A stretch of 40,244 nucleotides of DNA from Cytophagales bacterium (GCA_013297825.1 JAAFIN010000013.1:1-40244); one strand, 5' to 3'; positions 24,934 to 32,853 are shown, counted from the first letter of the stretch. Translations and numbers: made by a program. The notes: a model not told the origin generated them from the letters alone.

Positions 24934-25830
24934 TTATCTTTGCCTTAACAAATTTTCGTCTTTAATTTGTGCTTGTGCTTCCAAAGGACGTTCTTTTTTC
25001 TTTTTTTCTTCTTTCTTTTTTTCCTCTTTTTTCCTATCAATTTTTACTTCATTTTTTACGATTTTTTCCTCTTTTTTGGTTTCATCAGGAAGTTTAAAAG
25101 TTTCTTTTTCAGGAAATTCAGGAGGCAAAATATTGGCTTGCTCGCTTCTTGCCCAACCAAAATAACGTGTTTCAAAACGATTGATGCGTGTTACCATATC
25201 TTGGTAAGTGCCTATGTCGTCATTTTGGGTTTTGAGTTGAATATTTAGGCAGTGGAAATGATTTGTTCGCATTTTGTATCGCCAGCCTTCCAATAAATCA
25301 CCTTCTTTCATGTCATTAGGTAATTTTGGGAAATGGATTTCACAAGTAACAACTTCATATTTTTTGCCCTCTAATGTAAAATCAACTTGTTGCCTGTGTT
25401 CCAATTTTTCATACGCCATTACGCCATTTCTTCGCACATTTAGCACTTCTATCATACTATAATTTTCACGTGGATTGACAGGATTAGCAATAACCCAACT
25501 GCTATCTGTGCCTGTGCCAAATAAACTTAAATTTGTAAATGGATTGCTTTTTCCAAAAATGGTTTCTTCTGATGGATTACCCAAATATCTGAAAAAAAAC
25601 ACTGTTCTTTGAGGACGATATTCAATTTTGTCCAAAATATATTGTCTGTCCCACTGTGTATAAGTAGGTTTGTAATCAACATATCCTTTTTGTTTTTCTT
25701 TTTTTTCTATTTTTTCTTTTTTCTCTACATATTGCCCAAAAGCGAGGGGAATATTTAGAAAAAATAAAAACAAAAAAGCTAAAAAAATAGTAGAAACTAA
25801 ATATTTTTGGTGGTAAAATAAAGATTTCAT
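24934..25830 (-). CDS. Secreted protein of unknown function with charged C-terminal tail
   Basis: The 298-residue product has an N-terminal hydrophobic segment (YLVSTIFLAFLFLFFLNIPL) and a cleavage site near AFGQ (about residue 33). A KE-rich linker (KKEKIEKKEKQKG) precedes a globular part of about 180 residues with TYTQWDRQYILDKIEYRP, TVFFFRYLGNPSEETIFG, NYSMIEVLNVRRNG, YEVVTCEIHFPKLP and FETRYFGWARSE. The tail (about 235-290) is highly charged (EEKKKEEKKKKERP). No family recognised; the order of aromatic-rich strands suggests a beta-sandwich. It overlaps no neighbour and converges with the Rpn-type gene (28-base gap). No lipobox. Confidence 0.78.
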   Translation of the reverse strand: MKSLFYHQKYLVSTIFLAFLFLFFLNIPLAFGQYVEKKEKIEKKEKQKGYVDYKPTYTQWDRQYILDKIEYRPQRTVFFFRYLGNPSEETIFGKSNPFTNLSLFGTGTDSSWVIANPVNPRENYSMIEVLNVRRNGVMAYEKLEHRQQVDFTLEGKKYEVVTCEIHFPKLPNDMKEGDLLEGWRYKMRTNHFHCLNIQLKTQNDDIGTYQDMVTRINRFETRYFGWARSEQANILPPEFPEKETFKLPDETKKEEKIVKNEVKIDRKKEEKKKEEKKKKERPLEAQAQIKDENLLRQR

Positions 25831-25932
25831 AAGTTAAATCGTAAAAAAAATTTGTATTGATTTTTATGAACAAATAAAAATTGCATTTTTATTATTAAAA
25901 AAAGAAAATATCACTAAATTCATAAATGTAAT

Positions 25933-26142
25933 CTATAAATTCAAATGAATATCAAATTCTTCTAATAACTCATCTAATTGTTTCATATATTGATTTTTTA
26001 AATGTTTTTCCTGACGTATTTCTAAACTATCTTCTTTTGCACCATGCAATAAAGATAACTTTATAAGTTTATTACAACCTTCTATAAGTTTTATTAGTTG
26101 GTTAATGCTTTGGTAAGAAATATTTTGTTCTTGTGTTTGCAT
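25933..26142 (-). CDS. Small helical protein (69 aa), partner of a broken nucleotidyltransferase-like gene
   Basis: It starts nine bases after the stop of the nucleotidyltransferase-like gene, so the two form one unit. The product is charged and almost entirely helical (INQLIKLIEGCNKLIKLSLL, EIRQEKHLKNQYMKQLDELLEEF), without signal peptide. Family not recognised. Two-gene units of a minimal nucleotidyltransferase and a small helical protein recall MNT/HEPN toxin-antitoxin pairs, but this protein is shorter than HEPN domains (about 110-140 residues) and the R-x4-6-H motif is absent. The role is inferred from context only. Confidence 0.6.
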   Translation of the reverse strand: MQTQEQNISYQSINQLIKLIEGCNKLIKLSLLHGAKEDSLEIRQEKHLKNQYMKQLDELLEEFDIHLNL

Positions 26143-26151
26143 ATTTTTATA

Positions 26152-26616
26152 TTAAAATATAATTTTTAAAAAACCTTTTTTTAACAATCCATCAAGATTA
26201 TTTGTTTTTACTTGTGTATAACGTGCTTCCCAAGTTTCCAAATATTGCAAATATTTTGGGTAATCTGTATGTTCTTTTGGATATGTTTTTATTAGATAAC
26301 TATCCAAACCTTCATTTTCTAAAGAGAAAGTCCAATATTTATCTAAAAAACGTTCTTCTTGTTCATATATTTTATAATCAAAAAAAGTTACAAAATCTAT
26401 ATCTTTTGGAAATTCCTTTTGACTAATAAAACTTCCATCTATAAATTATACGAACTCAGTACTCACTTTACTTTTAAAATTATCTAACCAACGTAAATAA
26501 TTTACAAATAATCGTTCTCTGTGAGCATTGAATACAAAATAATTTTCTAAAATTGACAAATTTACTTCTATACCTTTATAAGGCATTAAAAAACCATTAT
26601 CATCAAATTTTATCAT
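26152..26616 (-). pseudogene. Nucleotidyltransferase-like (DUF6932-type) gene with in-frame TAA
   Basis: Start ATG at 26614-26616 gives IKFDDNGFLMPYKGIEVN and a helix LFVNYLRWLDNFKSK. The frame then hits TAA at 26446-26448, but continues in the same frame without shift for 97 codons: FIDGSFISQKEFPKDIDFVTF, a full minimal nucleotidyltransferase motif (GS, then D-x-D), then FFDYKIYEQEERFLD and a helical C-terminus ending at TAA 26152-26154. The stop sits four residues before the GS motif, where a CAA to TAA change would explain it. The general layout is that of the small family I associate with DUF6932; the name is tentative. It shares a unit with the 69-residue gene downstream. The first part alone would lack the active site. 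Confidence 0.7.
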
Positions 26617-26721
26617 ATTTATTATAAGTGTTTTTGTATTAAAAAATGTGATACTCAAGAATAATACAAAACAAAGATAACACAAAAAAAATTAAAATTT
26701 TAAAAATTTCAAATGCTCGTT

Positions 26722-26729
26722 TATATTTG
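26722..26729 (+). promoter_or_regulatory. Candidate -7 box of kmo (TATATTTG)
   Basis: It matches the Bacteroidota TANNTTTG element exactly and lies 23 bases before the ATG. No good TTTG -33 box is seen about 18 bases upstream, only T/A-rich sequence. Confidence 0.5.
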
Positions 26730-26752
26730 TACAAAAAATCATAAAAAAAAAC

Positions 26753-28162
26753 ATGAAAAAATTAACCATCTTTGGTGCAGGGCTTTCTGGAAGTCTTTTG
26801 GCTATTTTTTTGGCAAAAAAAGGCTATGAAATTGAGATTTTTGAAAAACGCAATGATATGCGACTTGCACAAGTAGAGCGTGGAAGGTCTATCAATCTTG
26901 CACTTTCTGCTCGTGGCATCAAAGGACTGCAAAAAGCTGGTATTGCAGAGGAAATGCTCGCACACGCTATTCCTATGTATGGGCGTATGTTGCACGACAT
27001 TCAAGGAAATCTTATGCAAGTGCCTTATGGCAAAAATAAAACTGAATATATCAATTCTGTATCACGCAGTGGATTAAATATTGCTTTGCTTAATCTCTGT
27101 GATACTTTCCCTAATATCCAAATAAAATTTGGTTATGAACTCATAGACGCAGATTTAAAAACTGAAATTTATACCATAAAATATCAAAATGAAACCTTTA
27201 CAACACAAATTCCTCACGCAATAGGCACAGATGGCGCTGGCTCTGTGCTTAGAAAAGCTCTTAAAGAAGTGTTAGGAAATGAAGGAAAAATTTTTGAAGA
27301 AAATATTGAATTTTTGGAACACGGATATAAAGAATTGCATATAAATCCAAAAGCCCCCAAAAGCCCCCTAACCACCAAAGGGGGAACAAATACAAGAATT
27401 GAAGATAATAATTTAGAATTTTCAATGGAAAAAAATGCCCTTCATATTTGGCCTCGTGGTTCGTATATGTTGATTGCGTTGCCCAATCTTGATGGAAGTT
27501 TTACTTGTACGTTGTTTTTTCCAAATAAAGGCGAAAATTCTTTTGAAGAATTAAAAACCAAAGAACAAATTACACATTTTTTTGAGGAAAAATTCAAAGA
27601 TACGCTTACTTTAATTCCTGACCTTGCAGAACAATTTTTGCACAATCCTGTGGGAAATCTTGGAACTGTGCGTTGCAGTCCTTGGAATTATGAAGATAAA
27701 TTATTGCTTTTGGGTGATGCTGCACACGCAATAGTGCCTTTTTATGGGCAAGGAATGAATTGTGCTTTTGAAGATTGTGTATTTTTAGATGAATTTTTGG
27801 AAAAAAATAACCACAATTTAACAAAAACTTTTTCAGAATTTTTTGAATATCGCAAACCTAATGCTGATGCGATTGCAGAACTTGCCTTAGAAAATTTTTA
27901 TGAAATGCGTGATAAAACCGCAATTCCTGCTTTTTTGAAAAAAAGACAGCTTGAACACAAATTAGAAAACACCTTTCCTGATTACCATTCCAAATATTCT
28001 TTGGTTACTTTTCACCCTGAAACACCCTACACAGAGGCTCACCGCTTGGGCAATCAACAAGATAACTTTTTGATGATGTTGTGTGAAGAACCTGATGAAG
28101 ATATAAATTCTTTTGATTTGGAAAAAATTTATAATGCTTTGGCTAAATTAAGGAGAAAGTAG
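26753..28162 (+). CDS. kmo: Kynurenine 3-monooxygenase (FAD) with an in-frame palindromic repeat
   Basis: It hydroxylates L-kynurenine to 3-hydroxykynurenine with NADPH and O2 in tryptophan breakdown (or NAD synthesis from tryptophan). Its 469 residues compare with about 445-455 for usual bacterial forms. Landmarks: FAD-binding FGAGLSGSLLAIFLA (GxGxxG), RGRSINLALSARG (substrate and family signature), IGTDGAGSVLRKA, HIWPRGSYMLIALPNLDGSF, LLLGDAAHAIVPFYGQGMN and CAFEDC. Oddity: residues about 200-213 (KAPKSPLTTKGGTN) are encoded by a C5/G5 palindromic repeat (27351-27387), inserted between the HGYKELHI strand and the KNALHIWPRG strand, where family members have a short loop. No other kynurenine-pathway gene is in this window. 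Confidence 0.95.
   Translation: MKKLTIFGAGLSGSLLAIFLAKKGYEIEIFEKRNDMRLAQVERGRSINLALSARGIKGLQKAGIAEEMLAHAIPMYGRMLHDIQGNLMQVPYGKNKTEYINSVSRSGLNIALLNLCDTFPNIQIKFGYELIDADLKTEIYTIKYQNETFTTQIPHAIGTDGAGSVLRKALKEVLGNEGKIFEENIEFLEHGYKELHINPKAPKSPLTTKGGTNTRIEDNNLEFSMEKNALHIWPRGSYMLIALPNLDGSFTCTLFFPNKGENSFEELKTKEQITHFFEEKFKDTLTLIPDLAEQFLHNPVGNLGTVRCSPWNYEDKLLLLGDAAHAIVPFYGQGMNCAFEDCVFLDEFLEKNNHNLTKTFSEFFEYRKPNADAIAELALENFYEMRDKTAIPAFLKKRQLEHKLENTFPDYHSKYSLVTFHPETPYTEAHRLGNQQDNFLMMLCEEPDEDINSFDLEKIYNALAKLRRK
27351..27387 (+). repeat. C5/G5 palindromic repeat inside kmo
   Basis: AAGCCCCCAA followed by AAGCCCCCTAACCACC and AAAGGGGGAAC differs by one base from the intergenic core (CCACC for CCCCC). It is read in a frame without stop and its length leaves the kmo frame open. 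Confidence 0.9.
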
Positions 28163-28171
28163 AAAATAAAA

Positions 28172-28262
28172 AGGTGTCAGGAGAAAAGGGAAAAGGTGTC
28201 AGGGGAAAGGTGTCAGGAGAAAGGTGTCAGGAGAAAGGTGTCAGGAGAAAGGTGTCAGGAAA
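28172..28262 (+). repeat. Six GGTGTCAGGAGAAA units after kmo
   Basis: The array has a 14-base period starting ten bases after the kmo stop. Reverse-complement units occur at about 1666-1695 and after the SPOR gene at 29576-29603. Confidence 0.95.
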
Positions 28263-28267
28263 TACAT

Positions 28268-28450
28268 TTTGAACTTTTAAACTTTGAACCTTTTAAACTT
28301 TGAACCTTTTGAACTTTGAACCTTTTGAACTTTGAACCTTTTGAACTTTGAACCTTTTGAACTTTGAACCTTTTGAACCTTTTGAACCTTTGAACCTTTG
28401 AACCTTTTGAACCTTTGAACCTTTTGAACTTTGAACCTTTTGAACTTTTT
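28268..28450 (+). repeat. TTGAACTTTGAACCTTT array running into ribD
   Basis: About eleven units of roughly 17 bases end with TTGAACTTTTTT immediately before the ribD ATG. The antisense frame through this array is a repeat artefact. Confidence 0.95.
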
Positions 28451-28451
28451 T

Positions 28452-29516
28452 ATGCAACGTGCTTTACAAATAGCACAATTTGGTTTTGGAAATGTTGCCC
28501 CTAATCCTATGGTGGGCTGTGTAATCGTGTATAACAACGAAATCATTGGCGAAGGTTATCACGAACAATACGGAAAAGCTCACGCAGAAGTAAATGCAGT
28601 AAAAAATGCCCAACAAAAATATAAAAATCCTGAAATATTAAATCAAATATTACACGAAAGTACGTTTTTTGTTACCTTAGAACCTTGTTCGCATTTTGGA
28701 AAAACACCGCCTTGTGCAGAACTTTTAGTGAATATAAAACCCAAAAAAGTGGTTATTTGTAACACTGACAGCAATCCGCTTGTGGCAGGAAAAGGAATTT
28801 TAAGGCTCAAAGAAGCAAATATTGAAGTAGAAACAGGAATTTTAGCAGAAGAAGGACGAAAATTGAACAAACGTTTTTTTACTTTTATGGAAAAAAAACG
28901 TCCTTATATTGTCCTTAAATGGGCGGAAAGCAAAGACGGTTTTATTGCACCTGACAATCATTTGCGTACACAATTAAGCGGAAAATTATCGCAATATATT
29001 ACGCATAAATGGCGTACAGAAGAACAAAGCATAATGATAGGCACAAATACTGCCCTTGTAGATAATCCAAAACTTACCGCAAGACTTTGGCAAGGCAATC
29101 AACCTGTTAGGATTGTGATAGACAAATATTTAAAAATTCCTGCTGATTTTCATATTTTTGATACGAATTTTAATAATTCAACAAAAACTTTTATTTTTAA
29201 TTTTTTGAAAAATGAACAACAAGAAAATCTTTTTTTTGTAAAATTAGAAAATCAAAATGAAACAAATGATAAAAAGTATACAATTTTAGATGAAATTCTT
29301 ACATATTTGTATGAGCAAAAAATCCAGTCTATTTTGGTAGAAGGTGGCAGTTATTTATTGAATGATTTTATTCAAAATAATCTTTTTGATGAAGTTCGCA
29401 TTTGGAAAACAAATAAAATATTGGGAAATGGTATAAAAGCCCCAATTTTACCTTTTATTCCTACCAAAATTGAGGCTTTTGAGGAAGATTTTTTAGTTTT
29501 TGAAGATTTTTTATGA
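28452..29516 (+). CDS. ribD: Riboflavin biosynthesis bifunctional deaminase/reductase
   Basis: It catalyses deamination of 2,5-diamino-6-ribosylamino-pyrimidinone phosphate and then NADPH reduction of the side chain, early in riboflavin synthesis. From ATG 28452 it has 354 residues: deaminase domain (1-140) with NVAPNPMVGCVIV, the zinc site GKAHAEVNAV (His44, Glu46) and EPCSHFGKTPPCAELL (Cys79, Cys88), then the reductase domain with RPYIVLKWAESKDGFIAPDN, SIMIGTNTALVDNPKLTARL and ILVEGGSYLLNDF. The TTGAAC array reaches the start, and the frame is open into it (TTG at 28431 would add LNLLNFF-like residues). Relatives usually have several residues before MQRAL, so an upstream TTG start or shortening by the repeat is possible. 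A bidirectional terminator follows. Confidence 0.95.
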   Translation: MQRALQIAQFGFGNVAPNPMVGCVIVYNNEIIGEGYHEQYGKAHAEVNAVKNAQQKYKNPEILNQILHESTFFVTLEPCSHFGKTPPCAELLVNIKPKKVVICNTDSNPLVAGKGILRLKEANIEVETGILAEEGRKLNKRFFTFMEKKRPYIVLKWAESKDGFIAPDNHLRTQLSGKLSQYITHKWRTEEQSIMIGTNTALVDNPKLTARLWQGNQPVRIVIDKYLKIPADFHIFDTNFNNSTKTFIFNFLKNEQQENLFFVKLENQNETNDKKYTILDEILTYLYEQKIQSILVEGGSYLLNDFIQNNLFDEVRIWKTNKILGNGIKAPILPFIPTKIEAFEEDFLVFEDFL

Positions 29517-29521
29517 AAAAT

Positions 29522-29569
29522 AAAAACAGCCAAAAATACAGTTTAAAAAAATGTATTTTTGGCTGTTTT
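29522..29569. terminator. Bidirectional terminator between ribD and the SPOR gene
   Basis: An 18-base stem (AAAACAGCCAAAAATACA pairing with TGTATTTTTGGCTGTTTT) has an A-rich loop and flanking A/T runs on both sides, between convergent genes. It incorporates the AAACAGCC module seen at many gene ends. Confidence 0.8.
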
Positions 29570-29575
29570 ATACTT

Positions 29576-29603
29576 TTCCCTGACACCTTTCTCCTTTCCC
29601 CTA
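29576..29603 (-). repeat. GGTGTCAGG/GGAGAAA units after the SPOR gene
   Basis: In SPOR gene sense it reads GGGGAAAGGAGAAAGGTGTCAGG directly after the stop, same sense as after kmo. Confidence 0.8.
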
Positions 29604-29605
29604 AA

Positions 29606-30202
29606 TTATTTATTTTTCAATTCTTTCAAATTATTAAGGCGTTTTCCATTGCGATAAGCAATTACAAATGATTGTCCGCCTTTTGCAATAAACAAAGAGC
29701 TAAGACTGCGAGCTTCTTCTTGTGTGGTAAATTCACCCAAAATATAGCGTTTTCCACCAACAGCGTCTTCCACTACGAAATTATTGCTATCAGGATTTTT
29801 TTCCAAAAAGTTTTGGATTTCAGGGTTTCTATAATTCCCTATTTGCACACGATAAACGATATTTTCGGTACGGTTAGAATTTGCGTAATTTTTTTTGTTT
29901 TCGCTTTCATTTTTATTAAATGAAATTTCAGTTTCTATAGCGTGTTCTTTTAGAATTTTGTCCTCTTTTTGTTTTGCAAGAACAACGATTTCATTTTGTT
30001 TAAAATCAACATCTTTCCTTTGTTGGGTATATTTTTGGTTTAGATAATCATTTTCTTGTTTTGCTTTCTTAAATTTTTCAGGATTTTTAGAAAGTTCTTT
30101 GAGTTCAGCTTTTAGTTGTTTTTCTTCTTCTTTTGTGAGTTTTTGGGCTTGTGTGTGATATTGAATTGTGCATAATATCACAAGAATTGTAAGAAATCGC
30201 AT
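29606..30202 (-). CDS. Secreted SPOR-domain protein
   Basis: It is a 198-residue product with a signal peptide (residues 1-19, cleavage at TQAQ), a Lys/Glu-rich coiled-coil region (about 20-105), and a C-terminal SPOR domain (about 113-185: YRVQIGNYRNPEIQNFL, RYILGEFTTQEEARSLSSLF, GQSFVIAYRNGKRL). SPOR domains bind denuded glycan strands of peptidoglycan, often at the division septum. The periplasmic role here is inferred from that and from the signal peptide. It is convergent with ribD over a bidirectional terminator. The start ATG at 30200-30202 is well supported by the signal peptide. Confidence 0.88.
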   Translation of the reverse strand: MRFLTILVILCTIQYHTQAQKLTKEEEKQLKAELKELSKNPEKFKKAKQENDYLNQKYTQQRKDVDFKQNEIVVLAKQKEDKILKEHAIETEISFNKNESENKKNYANSNRTENIVYRVQIGNYRNPEIQNFLEKNPDSNNFVVEDAVGGKRYILGEFTTQEEARSLSSLFIAKGGQSFVIAYRNGKRLNNLKELKNK

Positions 30203-30386
30203 AAGAGTTTATATTTTATTGTGTTTTTTGGCTATTTGATAATGACTTTGTATAAAAATTTTATAAACAAAATTATTTCAAAATTTTGTACTTAATTTTC
30301 TTAACAGATGCACAAAAATATTACCTTTTTTTTAATTTTTCACAAAAATTTATATTTTTTTTTAAAAAAAAGAAAGAAAACTATTT

Positions 30387-30457
30387 TGTCATTCTGAAAG
30401 AATCTGGCTGTTTTCCTGCTGGGAACAGCCAAACAGCCAGATTCTTTCAGAATGACA
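30387..30457. repeat. 27-bp perfect inverted repeat (TGTCATTCTGAAAGAATCTGG type)
   Basis: Arms 30387-30413 and 30431-30457 are perfect complements enclosing 17 bases with a nested GGCTGTT/AACAGCC pairing. Half-copies lie at about 7498-7526 and 36360-36384, there in front of GGCTGTTT modules. Confidence 0.85.
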
Positions 30458-30532
30458 CCATAATATAATAACCATTCAAAAAAAATTGCCTTAATTTTTC
30501 AACTATTTTAACAATAAAAAAAAATTTCAAAG

Positions 30533-30540
30533 TATCTTTG
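30533..30540 (+). promoter_or_regulatory. Candidate -7 box (TATCTTTG) for asnB
   Basis: It matches TANNTTTG and is followed by GCAGG. It would give a leader of about 265 bases made largely of repeats. The -33 element is not clear. Confidence 0.4.
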
Positions 30541-30812
30541 CAGGCGTTTTTTTTAATTAAGAATTAGGAATGGGGAATTAGGAATGGTAAATGAAATAAA
30601 CAAAGTCTGAAACAGGATTTTCAGGATTTAAAGATTAACAAGATTAAATACAAATAGGAGCAGGATTTACAGGATTAAAGGATTGAACTTTTAGATTTTT
30701 TTAAACCTTAAACTTTTTAAACTTTGAACTTTTTGAACTTTTTAAACTTTAAACTTTTTGAACCTTAAACCTTAAACCTTAAACTTTTGAACTTTTAAAC
30801 TTTTGAACTTTA

Positions 30813-32663
30813 ATGTGTGGAATTGTAGGATTTTATTCGCCTAATCAATATTTTCAAGAAAATCATTTAAAAAATATGTCCAATGCTATCAAGCATAGAG
30901 GGCCTGATGCTGATGGATTTTTTGCTGATGGACTTGTAGGGCTTGGACATCGTAGATTAAGTATTTTGGATTTGTCAGAAAAGGCAAACCAACCAATGTT
31001 TTCGCATGATGAGCGTTATGTGGTGGTTTTTAATGGCGAAATCTATAATTATAAAGAGCTTGCAAAACAAATTTCTTATAAACTCAAAACAACAAGCGAT
31101 ACAGAGGTTATATTGGAATTATTTTCAAAAAATAATTTTAATATGGTGTATCAACTCAATGGAATGTTTGCCTTTGCGTTGTATGACCGAGTAGAAAAAT
31201 CTTTGCTTTTGGTGCGTGATAGGGTAGGTATAAAACCGCTTTATTATTATTGGGACGAAGAAAATTTGGCTTTTGCTTCTGAACTCAAATCTTTGTTGGC
31301 TTTACCAATTACCCAAGAATACAATAAAACTGCTTTGTCAAGTTTTTTGCATTTGGGTTACATTCCTGCACCACATTCTGCGTACAAAAATATCCATAAA
31401 TTAGAAGCTGGTGCTTGGCTCAAAATTGATAAAGATGGTATCATAAAACAACATTATTGGGATATTAGCCAAAAAATTTATACAAAAGATACCCAAAAAA
31501 AACTTTTTCTTTTGAATAAAGAAGAAGATGCCAAAAAACATTTGGAAAAACTTTTGGAAAGTTCTGTAGAATATCAGCTTATTAGTGATGTTCCGCTTGG
31601 TGTTTTTCTAAGTGGAGGCATTGATTCCAGCATTGTTACTGCTTTTGCCTCAAAACAAATGCCAACAGGAAAATTAAATACATTTTCTATTGCTTTTAAT
31701 GATGCCAAACACAATGAAGCAGATTACGCAAGGCAAGTTTCTAAGCATTTGAACACTCAACATCACGAACTTACTGCCTCTGTCCAAGATGCCCAAAATC
31801 TCATTCCGCAACTGCTGAATGTGTATGATGAGCCTTATGCAGATAGTTCTGCCATTCCTACAATGCTTGTTTCGCAACTTGCTCGCAAACACGTAAAAGT
31901 GGTTTTGGGCGGTGATGGTGGTGATGAATTGTTCTTAGGTTATGGCAGTTATACGTGGGCAAAACGCTTAAAAGAGGGTTTTTTAGGGGGAATAATGCGT
32001 TATCCATTGGGCGGAATTTTTGGGTTTTCCAAAAGTGCAAGTATGCAAAAAGCCTCAAGATTGGTAAAATACCCCAAACAAGAGGAAATTTTTAGTCATA
32101 TTTTTTCGCAAGAACAATTTTTATTTTCAAAAAAAGAAATCCAAAATCTGTTTTTAGAAGCTCCACTTTGGGAACTTTATACTTCGCCCAATACGCCACG
32201 CAAAATAAGTGCAGAAGAACAGCAAGCCCTTTTTGATGCAAAATATTATTTGCCTGATGACCTTTTGGTAAAAATTGACAGGGCAAGTATGCGTTATGGA
32301 TTGGAAACACGTGTGCCACTTTTAGACCACAGGCTTGTAGAATTTGCGTTAAACTTAAATCCAAACCTCAAAAAAAATGGTAATATTTCAAAATATCTTT
32401 TGAAAAAAGTGCTTTATCAATATGTCCCAGAAAAAATGTTCCAACGTCCAAAACACGGATTTTCAATTCCTTTGGCGGATTGGCTCAAAGGCGATTTAAA
32501 ATTTTTGATTGATGAATATTTAAGTCCTGAAAATATTGCTAAAACCAATTTACTAAAACCTGAACCTATTGAACAAATGAAAAAAATGTTTTTTAAAGGA
32601 CATAATTTTTATTATAATCGTCTTTGGGCATTGATAAACTTGCAAAAGTTTTTGTTGAAATAA
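30813..32663 (+). CDS. asnB: Asparagine synthetase B (glutamine-hydrolysing)
   Basis: It makes asparagine from aspartate, glutamine and ATP; cytoplasmic. Its 616 residues comprise the class II glutaminase domain starting with the essential Cys2 (MCGIVGFY), KHRGPDADG, LGHRRLSILD, FNGEIYNY (1-200), and the ATP-pyrophosphatase synthase domain with the PP-loop LSGGIDSS (267-273), YDEPYADSSAIPT, VLGGDGGDELFLGY, DDLLVKIDRASMRYGLETRVPLLD and a C-terminal KHGFSIPLADWLKG. Because Cys2 must become N-terminal, ATG 30813 is the only possible start. A TTGAACTTT array ends two bases before it. Relatives also take part in cell-surface sugar clusters, but none is next to it here. A MITE-like element lies 40 bases after the stop. 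Confidence 0.96.
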   Translation: MCGIVGFYSPNQYFQENHLKNMSNAIKHRGPDADGFFADGLVGLGHRRLSILDLSEKANQPMFSHDERYVVVFNGEIYNYKELAKQISYKLKTTSDTEVILELFSKNNFNMVYQLNGMFAFALYDRVEKSLLLVRDRVGIKPLYYYWDEENLAFASELKSLLALPITQEYNKTALSSFLHLGYIPAPHSAYKNIHKLEAGAWLKIDKDGIIKQHYWDISQKIYTKDTQKKLFLLNKEEDAKKHLEKLLESSVEYQLISDVPLGVFLSGGIDSSIVTAFASKQMPTGKLNTFSIAFNDAKHNEADYARQVSKHLNTQHHELTASVQDAQNLIPQLLNVYDEPYADSSAIPTMLVSQLARKHVKVVLGGDGGDELFLGYGSYTWAKRLKEGFLGGIMRYPLGGIFGFSKSASMQKASRLVKYPKQEEIFSHIFSQEQFLFSKKEIQNLFLEAPLWELYTSPNTPRKISAEEQQALFDAKYYLPDDLLVKIDRASMRYGLETRVPLLDHRLVEFALNLNPNLKKNGNISKYLLKKVLYQYVPEKMFQRPKHGFSIPLADWLKGDLKFLIDEYLSPENIAKTNLLKPEPIEQMKKMFFKGHNFYYNRLWALINLQKFLLK

Positions 32664-32703
32664 AAATTTTTATATTTTGGCATATACAAAATAATTGGGG
32701 TTA

Positions 32704-32823
32704 TCTGACAATTTTTGTGGGGTTACAAACCTATAAGGTTTTAAAAACTTTATAGGTTTGATTATCAATATTCTATATTAGAAAATAAAAGATAAATTTA
32801 ACACATTACACAAAATTGTCAGA
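32704..32823. mobile_element. MITE-like element, copy B (120 bp)
   Basis: Terminal inverted repeats TCTGACAATTTTTGTG and CACAAAATTGTCAGA (one base bulge), internal hairpin AAACCTATAAGGTTTT / AAAACTTTATAGGTTT (32727-32759). Copy A is at 11437-11557. It lies directly after asnB. Confidence 0.7.
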
Positions 32824-32853
32824 GAAAAAAAATATTATTTTTTTTAGAAAATA

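Larger units (their letters stand above)
30203..30812. other. Intergenic region upstream of asnB
   Basis: Order: AT-rich stretch, large perfect inverted repeat (30387-30457), TATCTTTG box (30533-30540), TAGGAAT array (30556-30590), CAAAGTCTGAAACAGGATTTT and CAGGATT units (30600-30685), then TTGAAC/AAACTTT array (about 30683-30812) up to the asnB ATG. No gene is seen. Confidence 0.75.

Noticed and set aside
28277-28546. Minus-strand frame with FKRFKVQKVQ repeats in front of ribD
   Set aside because: It translates the TTGAACCTTT array and overlaps the ribD start; repeat artefact.
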